From positions 58,692 to 122,691 of the forward strand of contig NZ_JAMHJQ010000017.1 in the NCBI RefSeq assembly GCF_023534745.1: 64,000 nucleotides of DNA. Reading direction: 5' to 3'. This stretch comes from Streptomyces sp. 35G-GA-8 (GTDB lineage Bacteria; Actinomycetota; Actinomycetes; Streptomycetales; Streptomycetaceae). Position 1 is the first letter of the stretch, and each line of letters begins with the position of its first letter. Shown piece after piece: positions 28,569 to 35,723 of the stretch. A program made the position numbers and the translations under genes. The notes under the pieces are model-generated. The model did not search any database. It was not told where the DNA came from and saw nothing but the letters and a program-made list of their open reading frames with translations.

Positions 28569-29073
28569 AGCGTGGCAGCAAAGGTTCCGGGACTTCGGGA
28601 GCGAGGCGTGGCGACTTGAGACCATGCCCGCCTACAACGTCCCACAGGAAGAAGACGAGATCAGCGCCTTTCTGGCGGGTGAGCGCATCAACCCTCACAC
28701 ACACTCGAACGACTACACCGAAGATCTGAGAAGGGTACGGGGCGAAGGAAAGAGCAAAGGGCGCGTTCACATCGTCACCCGCCCCCTCTCCACGTACCTC
28801 CAGTACGAGTTCATGTACTACCGGCCGCACGTGTGGGCCGGCGAAGATATTCGGATCATGGACGTGACCGGACGGGATAACCCCCTGGCCGGCGTCCAAG
28901 ATTTCTGGATGTTCGACAAGAAGGAAGTCGTCCTCATGCACTATGAGACGGACGGCACGCAGATCGGTCGGGAAGTGTACGAGGGTGACGTAACGCCGTA
29001 CCTCGGGTATCAGCGCATCGCGTTGGCCGAGTCGGTGCCCTTTGAGGAGTACGTGAAGGGCCTTGACGTTTGA
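28552..29073 (+). CDS. DUF6879-family protein
   Basis: A 173-residue soluble protein matching the actinobacterial DUF6879 type (WRLETMPAYNVPQEEDEISAFLAGE..., HIVTRPLSTYLQYEF, GEDIRIMDV, DFWMFDKKEVVLMHYETDG). Function unknown; family members usually sit beside XRE-type regulators. The start is GTG at 28552 with AAGGAG 8 nt upstream, inside the end of the previous gene. It overlaps the start of the XRE gene by 11 nt. Lower GC3 than the chromosome average. Confidence 0.82.
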   Translation: MLLAGEAWQQRFRDFGSEAWRLETMPAYNVPQEEDEISAFLAGERINPHTHSNDYTEDLRRVRGEGKSKGRVHIVTRPLSTYLQYEFMYYRPHVWAGEDIRIMDVTGRDNPLAGVQDFWMFDKKEVVLMHYETDGTQIGREVYEGDVTPYLGYQRIALAESVPFEEYVKGLDV

Positions 29074-29896
29074 TCCGGAAGAGCTAGGACAGTCCAGAGC
29101 GGACCTAGCCGACACACTCAGGACACTCCGCAAGCGAGCCGAGATCACTCAGACCCGGCTCGCTCAGCGCTGCAATATGTCTCAGACAAAGATCAGCAAC
29201 ATTGAGAGCTCGAAGCTGACGCCGAGCCTCGTTGACGTAGAACTGATCCTCAGAGCCTTGGATGCTCCGCCCGACCTTGTCACACGGGTAGCGGCCCTTG
29301 CTCGCACGGCGAACACCGAATGGCAGGACGTCTGGTCGCAACGTCGCACGGGGCTGGAGAAGAAGCAGAATGAGCTGGTCGGCTTCGAGCGGACCTCCAA
29401 AGAGTTTCGGTATTTCCTTCTGTCCATGGTGACTGGCCTGCTCGCGACGCCCGAATATGTGAGGGCGAGCCTTGCCCACATCCCCGGAGACCACGGAAAG
29501 ACGATCACCAAGAAGCTGGAACGACAATCAATTCTTTACGACGCGTCGAAGCGTTTCACGTTCATCCTGACCGAACAGGCTGTCAGATGGCCGTTTCTCC
29601 CCGCACCGGCCATGGCCATGCAGATGGACCGGCTTGCATCGATCAGCTTGCTGCCGAATGTCCGACTCGGGGTCATCGCTCTGGACAGCCATATACCGGT
29701 GGCCCCATTGAATACCTTCACCGTCTATGACACTCGGATAGCCACAGTGGAGACACAGACGGGAGCGATGGTTTTTCGAGACCACCGAGACGTCTCCGCA
29801 TATCTTGATGAGTTCTCCGTGTTCGAACGCTACTCCTTGTTCGGAGAGCGATGCCGTGAAAAATTGTCCGAGTGGGCCGACACATGCCGCTCATGA
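29063..29896 (+). CDS. XRE-family regulator with DUF5753 (Scr1-type) domain
   Basis: A 277-residue regulator. The helix-turn-helix spans ~15-70 (LRTLRKRAEITQTRLAQRCNMSQTKISNIESSKLTP). The rest is the DUF5753 domain with its markers: the YFLLSMVTGLLATPEYVRASL region, RQSILYD, FILTEQAVRWPF and the FTVYDTRIATVETQTGA strand. The TTG at 29063 is tentative, set by overlap with the upstream stop and a GAAGG nearby. Relatives act in developmental or antibiotic control with small partner proteins (AbaA/WhiJ-like clusters). Codon use is clearly foreign to its neighbours. Confidence 0.87.
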   Translation: MTFDPEELGQSRADLADTLRTLRKRAEITQTRLAQRCNMSQTKISNIESSKLTPSLVDVELILRALDAPPDLVTRVAALARTANTEWQDVWSQRRTGLEKKQNELVGFERTSKEFRYFLLSMVTGLLATPEYVRASLAHIPGDHGKTITKKLERQSILYDASKRFTFILTEQAVRWPFLPAPAMAMQMDRLASISLLPNVRLGVIALDSHIPVAPLNTFTVYDTRIATVETQTGAMVFRDHRDVSAYLDEFSVFERYSLFGERCREKLSEWADTCRS

Positions 29897-29899
29897 TTC

Positions 29900-29921
29900 T
29901 TACCCGACAACAGGAATACTG
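29900..29921 (+). promoter_or_regulatory. 22-bp island motif, copy 2
   Basis: TTACCCGAC-AACAG-GAATACTG starts 4 nt after the XRE stop codon. It differs from copy 1 (28254-28275) at 4 of 22 positions, with the TTACCCGAC and GAATA blocks invariant. It would place whatever follows under the same control as the island operon. Confidence 0.5.
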
Positions 29922-30535
29922 ACCGGAAGGCCCGTCAGCTGCCTTTATCTTTGATTCCGGTCAAGGAGTCTCGGAGGGGCAGATATGGGCGGCGGCTGAA
30001 ATCGTCGCCGGCAAGCTTGAGGCTCACGAGAAGGGCGGTCCCGGTTCGAGGCGACCGTCCACTGAAGAAGCTCCCGCCCCGGCGGTGGAAACCCTGGACA
30101 GGTCGAGCGCCAGGGCGGGTGACCAGCCCGCGGAGATGACTCTCCGCGGCCACGGGCCATGCCATCGACAGTACGGCGGCATGGCCTCTCGCGAAAGAGG
30201 AGGTTCGTGGATGAGCGTTGCTGCCGTCGACAGGTACGAGACGCGCACACCCGACGCTGGAGGGTGGCGCGGAGTCCCCTTCAAGCACCCCGGTGACATG
30301 GAGGTAACCGCCGAGGCGGACAGCGGGAAGCATGACGGAGGCCCCATGCCCCCTGAGGCCCCCCGAGAGCCCGCCCCGCAAGGCGGCGAGGGCAAGTAGC
30401 CTCCGTGGCCGACTGAACGGCCCCTGTCGTACGCCGATCTCGTGGCGGACGGCAGGGGCACCCCCGTGTGCGGCGTTGACCATCCTGGGAGTTGGTCCGG
30501 CGCCCGCCGGCCGACCGCCGAGCCCGCGCCGGTCC
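29922..30535. other. Island tail: start-less open frame and a short ORF
   Basis: On the plus strand one frame stays open from 29923 to 30399 and reads plausibly from the first codons (FIFDSGQGVSEGQIWAAAEI, then VAGKLEAHEKGG). It has no ATG/GTG/TTG until the GTG at 30085. A strong GGAGGGG site at 29973-29979 instead precedes an ATG in a different frame that stops after four codons. This looks like a decayed or frameshifted gene. The last ~135 bp (30400-30535) hold only the 3' flank of the dehydrogenase operon. Confidence 0.45.
30211..30399 (+). CDS. Possible 62-aa island protein
   Basis: The ATG at 30211 has an excellent GAGGAGG ribosome site 7 nt upstream. The product (MSVAAVDRYETRTPDAGGWR, then GVPFKHPGDMEV, ending EPAPQGGEGK) is hydrophilic and of unknown function. 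Codon bias is intermediate. It may be an independent small gene or merely the 3' part of the longer start-less frame described above. Confidence 0.45.
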   Translation: MSVAAVDRYETRTPDAGGWRGVPFKHPGDMEVTAEADSGKHDGGPMPPEAPREPAPQGGEGK

Positions 30536-32851
30536 TCAGGTGCCCGGGGGCGGCGCCGCCACCGCTGCCTGGGGGCGGATCGGGAGGCGGCTGATGGGGC
30601 GGCCCGTGGCCGCGCGGACGGCTGAGGCGACCGCCGCCGGGGAGGTGACCACCGGGGCCGCGCTCGCGGGCTTGGCGCCGAAGGGGGCCACCACGTCGCG
30701 CTCCTCGACCAGCTTGACGATACGGATGTCCGGGGCGTCCAGGGATGTCGGGAGCGCGTACCCCGTGAGGTCGGGGCGGCGGACCAGACCTCGGGTCGTG
30801 CGGAGGTTCTCCGTCAGGGCCGTGCCGATGCCCTGGGTGACGCCCGCCTCGATACGGGTGGCCAGCTGCGCCGGGTTGAGGACGCGCCCGACGTCCTGGG
30901 CCACGGCCATCTCGACGACCCGGACCGAGCCCAGCTCGATGTCGACGTCCACGACCGCGCGGATCGCGCAGAAGGCCAGGCCCACGAAGGCGTCGCCCTG
31001 TCCCGAGGCGTCGAGGGGTTCGGTGGGGTGGGGGCGGCACTGCGCCGTCGCCCAGAGTTCCTTGCCGTCCATCGCCTCGGTGACCGTCGTGGACAGCACA
31101 CCGTCGTACGAGGTGATCTTGCCGTCCGTGATCTGGAGCAGTTCGGTGGACATCCCGAACTTGTGGGCCAGCGGCTGGAGCAGCTGCGTGCGGACCATCT
31201 TCGCCGCCCGCTCGACCGCGCCGCCCGAGACCCAGGTGTGCCGGCCGTGGGCGGCCGGTCCCGCCGGGGGCTGGTCCGTGTCGACCGGGGCGACATGGAC
31301 CTCCTCGATGCCCAGCGTCTCCTGCACGATCTGCCGGGCGAGGGTGGCGAAGCCCTGGCCGGTCTCGACGGCCGCGCAGATGACCGTGGCGACGCCGTCG
31401 TGGACCTTGACGGTGGCCGTGGAGACCTCGTCCGCGCCCTCCGCGCCGAGCATATGGACCATGCCGAGCGCGTAGCCGACACCCCGGCGCACGGCCCCCG
31501 GCTCGCCCGCGCCCTCGGGGCCGCCGGGCAGCAGCCAGGCCGCCTCGGGGGTGTCCTTGGGGAGCGGGGGCAGCGGGAAGTCGCGTACGGAACGGAGCAG
31601 TTCGGCCACGGGCGCCGGGCAGGTCACCGTCTGGCTGGTGGGCAGGATGTCGCCGGTGGCCAGCACGTTGCGCAGGCGCAGCTCGGCCGGTTCCACGCCC
31701 AGCTTGGCGGCCAGCTTGTCCATCTGGCCCTCGTACGCCGCGCACACCTGCATCGCGCCCTCGCCCCGTACATGTCCGGAGGGCGGGTTGTTGGTGCGTA
31801 CGGCCCAGCCCTCGATGAAGGCGTGCGGGACGACGTACGGGCCGCAGGCGAAGGCGACCGCCGCCGCCAGGGACTCGGACGAGGCGTCCGCGTACGCGCC
31901 CGCGTCCAGCAGGATCTGGGCCTCGACCTTGACGAGCCGGCCCTCGGCGTCCGCGTGGTGGCGGTAGCGCAGCAGCGTCGGGTGGCGGTGGGCGTGGCCG
32001 AGGAACGACTCCTCGCGGGTCGCGGCGAGTTTGACCGGGCAGCCGGTGCGCAGCGCGAGCAGGCCGAGGGGGATCTGGAAGCCCGGGTCCTCGCGGTCGC
32101 CGGTGGCGCCGGGCACGCCGGTGACGACGACCTTCACCCGGTCCGGGTCCAGGCCGAAGCACGCGGCGGCCAGATCGCGGTCGGTGTGCGGATCGGTGGA
32201 GGCGGTGTAGATCTCGACGCCGCCGTCGGGCCGCGGTACGGCGAGACCCGCCTCGGCGCCGATGGGCGCCGGGTCCTGGCGGCCGATGCGGTACAGCCCC
32301 TCCACCACGACCTCGCCGGTGATGTCCGGGTCGCCGTAGCGCAGCGGGATATGGCGGATCAGATTGCCGTCGGGGTGCAGCGGCTCGGCGGCGAACGCCT
32401 TCTCGGGGTCGGTCACCGGGTCGAGCACCTCGTACTCGACGGCGATGGCGGCGGCGGCGAGCCGGGCCGTGTCGGGGTGGTCGGCGGCAACGGCGGCGAT
32501 CGCCTCGCCGTGGTGGCGTACGACCTCCGAGGCGAAGACGGGGCGGTCGGCGATCCGTCTGCCGTACGCCGAGTCGCCCGGGACGTCCTCGTGCGTGACG
32601 ACGGCGCGCACGCCCGGCATCTCGGCGGCCGCGGCGGTGTCGATCGAGACGATACGGGCGTGCGGGTGCGGCGAGCGCAGGATCGCCGCCCACAGCAGGC
32701 CCTCGGCCCACAGGTCGGCGGCGTACGGGAACGTGCCCTCGGTCTTCGCGCGCGCGTCGGCCGGAAGGAGGGATGCGCCGAGGCCGTGCGCGGGAGGCTC
32801 CTGCTGGGGGCCGTCGAGCGTCGGGGTCCCGGTGGCCGCGTCGTTGCTCAC
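30536..32851 (-). CDS. Xanthine-dehydrogenase-family molybdopterin-binding subunit
   Basis: A 771-residue large subunit of a molybdenum hydroxylase (xanthine/CO/aldehyde dehydrogenase family). The a/b-hammerhead N-terminal domain (KTEGTFPYAADLW...) and the GQGFATLARQ molybdopterin loop are present. Two usually strict motifs are altered. GGGFGGKE is replaced by GVPGATGDRED (245-255), and the GxGE catalytic-glutamate site is replaced by FGAKP (Lys727). Substrate and even classical hydroxylase activity are therefore uncertain. The GTG start at 32851 overlaps the FeS-subunit stop (GTGA). Confidence 0.88.
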   Translation of the reverse strand: MSNDAATGTPTLDGPQQEPPAHGLGASLLPADARAKTEGTFPYAADLWAEGLLWAAILRSPHPHARIVSIDTAAAAEMPGVRAVVTHEDVPGDSAYGRRIADRPVFASEVVRHHGEAIAAVAADHPDTARLAAAAIAVEYEVLDPVTDPEKAFAAEPLHPDGNLIRHIPLRYGDPDITGEVVVEGLYRIGRQDPAPIGAEAGLAVPRPDGGVEIYTASTDPHTDRDLAAACFGLDPDRVKVVVTGVPGATGDREDPGFQIPLGLLALRTGCPVKLAATREESFLGHAHRHPTLLRYRHHADAEGRLVKVEAQILLDAGAYADASSESLAAAVAFACGPYVVPHAFIEGWAVRTNNPPSGHVRGEGAMQVCAAYEGQMDKLAAKLGVEPAELRLRNVLATGDILPTSQTVTCPAPVAELLRSVRDFPLPPLPKDTPEAAWLLPGGPEGAGEPGAVRRGVGYALGMVHMLGAEGADEVSTATVKVHDGVATVICAAVETGQGFATLARQIVQETLGIEEVHVAPVDTDQPPAGPAAHGRHTWVSGGAVERAAKMVRTQLLQPLAHKFGMSTELLQITDGKITSYDGVLSTTVTEAMDGKELWATAQCRPHPTEPLDASGQGDAFVGLAFCAIRAVVDVDIELGSVRVVEMAVAQDVGRVLNPAQLATRIEAGVTQGIGTALTENLRTTRGLVRRPDLTGYALPTSLDAPDIRIVKLVEERDVVAPFGAKPASAAPVVTSPAAVASAVRAATGRPISRLPIRPQAAVAAPPPGT

Positions 32852-34536
32852 GCCATGCCTCCGTCGGGCGAGTGCGGGTGCGAGTTGCTGTGCGGAGTGT
32901 GCGGGGTGTGCGGGGCGTGCGGGTTGCTGTGCGGGTTCGCGTGCGGGGGCTGGACGCCGCCGGCCCCGGGGGGTGCCTGATGCGGGATGCGGGCTTCCTC
33001 GGTGGCCGCGGCGGCGGCCTCCGCGCTCGCCCTGCGCCCGGCGACGACCTCGCTCACGGCGTCGAGCACACCGCGGTAGCCCGAGCAGCGGCAGAGGTTG
33101 CCGCAGAGCGCCTGGCGGGTCTCCAGCTCGGTGGGGGCGTGGTTGCCCTCCAGGAGGTCGTGGACGGTCATGGCCATACCGGGGACGCAGAACCCGCACT
33201 GCACCGCTCCGCACTTCGCCAGCGCCCGCTGGACGTCGGAGGGTTCGCCGTCGGCGGCCAGCCCCTCGACGGTACGGACCTCGGATCCGGCGGCGGTGGC
33301 GGCGGGGACGAGGCAGGAGGCGACGAGCCGGCCGTCGACCTGGACGTTGCAGGCGCCGCATTCGCCCTGGGAGCAGCCGTCCTTGGCGCCCGCGAGGCCG
33401 AGGCGCTCGCGCAGCACGTACAGGAGCGACTCGCCGATCCAGGCGTCCGTGACGGGACGGTCGGCGCCGTTGACGCGCAGGACGTAGGAGCCGGAGGGGT
33501 GTTCGGCGCTGTCGTTGCTGCTGGTGAGCACCGCCGGCTCGGGCTCGGGCCCGGCCTCCGGCGCGGGCTCGGATTCCGCCGCCGGCTCCGGCGCGGCCTC
33601 CGCCACGGGCTCAACGGCGTGTTCAGCGGCGTGCTCGGGCTCCGCCGGGATCTCGGGAGCGGCCACGGAAGCGGCTTCGTGGACCGCCTCGGGCACGGTC
33701 CCCGGGCCGGGCTCGTGCGCGAGGTCCGGTACGGCGTCCGGCAGGGCGGCGGACGGCTCGGGCTCGACGGCCACCGGAGCCATCGGTGCCGCCGGAGCCA
33801 CCGGAGCCGCTTCCGTGGCCGCCGAAGCCTCCGGGACCCCCGGTGCCTCGACGCCCTCAGGGGCGGTGAATCCCCCGGCGTCTCCTGCGGGAGATGCCGG
33901 TTCCGTCGCCCATGGCGCGGCGGCGCCGCCCGGCAGCGTCGCCGGCGGGCTGCCGCCGTTCCACTGGGCCGCCAGCACCGACTTGCTGAACTCGCCCGAT
34001 TCATCCGGAAGATCACCCTGGGCGATCGGGATCGTCCACTGACCGGTCAGCTCCGATCCGCCGGTGGCGTCCCCCGGCGCGGCCTGTCCCGCGCCCGCGC
34101 CCGCGACCGCCCCGGCGTCGGCGCCGTTACCCGCGTCCGCGCCCGTGGTGTCGAAGGTCCAGTGGCCCGTCGCCTGCGGGTCGTAGCCACCGCCGGGCCC
34201 GTAGCCGCCGTGGCCGTAACCGCCCTGCGCGTACCCGCCCTGGACATAACCGCCCTGGGCGTAGGGCGCGTGGTCCTGTGCCCCGCCGACCTGCCCGGCG
34301 GCCGGCCAGTGCACCTCGCCCTGGGCATCGGCCGCCGACGGGTCCACCGGTGTCGGCGGCACGATCTGCGGCGGTACGTATCCGTGCCCCGGCGCGGCCA
34401 GCGGCGCGTCGAAGGTGTCCTCCGGGGGCAGGTGCACGAAGGCGGTCGACTCGCCGTCGTACTCCCCTCCCTGCGGGACCGGCTGCCAGCCGCCCTGGTC
34501 CCCGGAGCCGGCAGCGGAGTTCTCGTTGGTGGTCAC
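32848..34536 (-). CDS. [2Fe-2S] subunit of the dehydrogenase with ~350-residue N-terminal extension
   Basis: A 562-residue electron-transfer subunit, against ~160 for typical relatives. The iron-sulphur part starts near residue 350. The plant-ferredoxin-like cluster uses Cys388, 393, 396 and 408 (CSQGECGAC). The second cluster uses Cys447, 450, 482 and 484 (CGFC, CRC). The extension is disordered Pro/Ala/Glu/Gly with GGYxQGGY repeats (about 34200-34260) and a conserved-looking GQWTIPIAQGDLPDESGEF segment. The tail is His/Pro-rich (PHTPHTPHSNSHPH). The GTG start overlaps the FAD-subunit stop. Confidence 0.88.
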   Translation of the reverse strand: MTTNENSAAGSGDQGGWQPVPQGGEYDGESTAFVHLPPEDTFDAPLAAPGHGYVPPQIVPPTPVDPSAADAQGEVHWPAAGQVGGAQDHAPYAQGGYVQGGYAQGGYGHGGYGPGGGYDPQATGHWTFDTTGADAGNGADAGAVAGAGAGQAAPGDATGGSELTGQWTIPIAQGDLPDESGEFSKSVLAAQWNGGSPPATLPGGAAAPWATEPASPAGDAGGFTAPEGVEAPGVPEASAATEAAPVAPAAPMAPVAVEPEPSAALPDAVPDLAHEPGPGTVPEAVHEAASVAAPEIPAEPEHAAEHAVEPVAEAAPEPAAESEPAPEAGPEPEPAVLTSSNDSAEHPSGSYVLRVNGADRPVTDAWIGESLLYVLRERLGLAGAKDGCSQGECGACNVQVDGRLVASCLVPAATAAGSEVRTVEGLAADGEPSDVQRALAKCGAVQCGFCVPGMAMTVHDLLEGNHAPTELETRQALCGNLCRCSGYRGVLDAVSEVVAGRRASAEAAAAATEEARIPHQAPPGAGGVQPPHANPHSNPHAPHTPHTPHSNSHPHSPDGGMA

Positions 34537-35429
34537 GACAGCGCCCTCCCCAGTGCCCGTCGGGCCAGCGCGGCGACGGTACGCCGCAGATGCAGTACGG
34601 CGGGTGACGGCGGTGGCGCTTCGCCCCCGTCGTCCGGCGCCGGCGGGTCCGGGATACAGGCCGCGGCGACGTACTCGCCGAAGGCGGCGAGCGCCTCCTG
34701 CGCGAGCCCCCGCGCGCCGTCCCAGTCGATCAGTGAGGCGATCCAGCGCTCCGCCTCCAGCGGGCGCAGCGGCATCGGGGCGATCGCGCCGACCGCGCAC
34801 CGCACCCCGCGCCGCGCCGGGTCGAGCACGACGGCCACGGACGCCGTGGCCCTGCCGGGTCCGGTCCGTCCCGTCGCCTTGAGGAAGACCTGCGGGGCGT
34901 GCAGCAGGGGCACCCGCACGAAGCCGATGAGTTCGGCGGGCGCGAGCATCTCGCGGCCGGCCAGCAGATGCGAGACGGGGATCTCACGGCGCGCGCCGCC
35001 GGGCCCTCCGACCACCAGATCGGCCTCCAGCGCGGCGAGTACGGGCAGCGCGTCGCCGGTCGGGGCCGCGGTGGCGATATTGCCGCCGAGCGTCCCGGCG
35101 TTACGGATCTGGGGCGGGCCCGCCGCGCGCGCGGACGCGGCGAGCGCGGGGATGAGGGCCGCGAAGTCCGGTCTGCCCATGCGCGCGTGGGTGAGACCGG
35201 CGCCGAGCAGGGCGTGACCGTCCTGGTAGTGCCAGCCGCGCAGCTCGCTGATCCGGCCGAGGCCGACGAGTCCCGCGGGCCGCAGCTGGCCCTTGTTGAC
35301 GGCCGCCATGAGATCGGTTCCACCCGCGACGGGCACGGCTGCGGGCATCGCGGTGAGCGCCGCCACGGCCTCGTCCAGCGTGGCCGGCAGCGTCACGAAC
35401 TGCGCCGTCTGCGGTGCGTGCGTGGTCAA
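34533..35429 (-). CDS. FAD-binding subunit of the dehydrogenase
   Basis: A 298-residue CoxM/XDH medium-subunit flavoprotein. FAD-binding motifs are PVAGGTDLMAAVNKGQLRP near residue 40 and AGTLGGNIATAAPTGDALP near 120, with the C-terminal CODH FAD domain after. It is the first gene of the operon. The start is TTG at 35429 with AAAGGGG 10 nt upstream; in-frame GTG/ATG codons further up lie in non-conserved sequence. The order FAD-FeS-Mo with 4-nt overlaps is standard for this enzyme class. Confidence 0.9.
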   Translation of the reverse strand: MTTHAPQTAQFVTLPATLDEAVAALTAMPAAVPVAGGTDLMAAVNKGQLRPAGLVGLGRISELRGWHYQDGHALLGAGLTHARMGRPDFAALIPALAASARAAGPPQIRNAGTLGGNIATAAPTGDALPVLAALEADLVVGGPGGARREIPVSHLLAGREMLAPAELIGFVRVPLLHAPQVFLKATGRTGPGRATASVAVVLDPARRGVRCAVGAIAPMPLRPLEAERWIASLIDWDGARGLAQEALAAFGEYVAAACIPDPPAPDDGGEAPPPSPAVLHLRRTVAALARRALGRALS

Positions 35430-35723
35430 CCCAGCTGCCCCTTTCCGGTGTCCCGGTGTCCCGCCCGTGTTGCCGTACCGTACGTGCTCACAGACCGGAC
35501 GTGGCAACTCTGGCACATCTTCCGGTCCGCCCGACGCGAGGGTCCGCGAAGGACGTATCCGTCCCCCACCAGGGGGAAGGTCCGGTTTCGCACCTCTTCG
35601 CCGTCACATACGGAATGCCACTCTTCAGCGGTCGTTGTGCGACTTGTCCTGACGGACTGCTTATCCTTACGGACTACCACGGTCGCAGGGACACCGGCTC
35701 GGGGCGGCCATCTCCCGGTGGGC

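Noticed and set aside
28019-30400. Integrative element using tRNA-Cys as attachment site
   Set aside because: No integrase, excisionase or replication gene, and no second copy of the tRNA 3' end was found downstream.
29935-30483. Minus-strand 182-codon frame in the island tail
   Set aside because: No ribosome site, no domain, Arg/Gly/Leu-biased composition typical of shadow frames.
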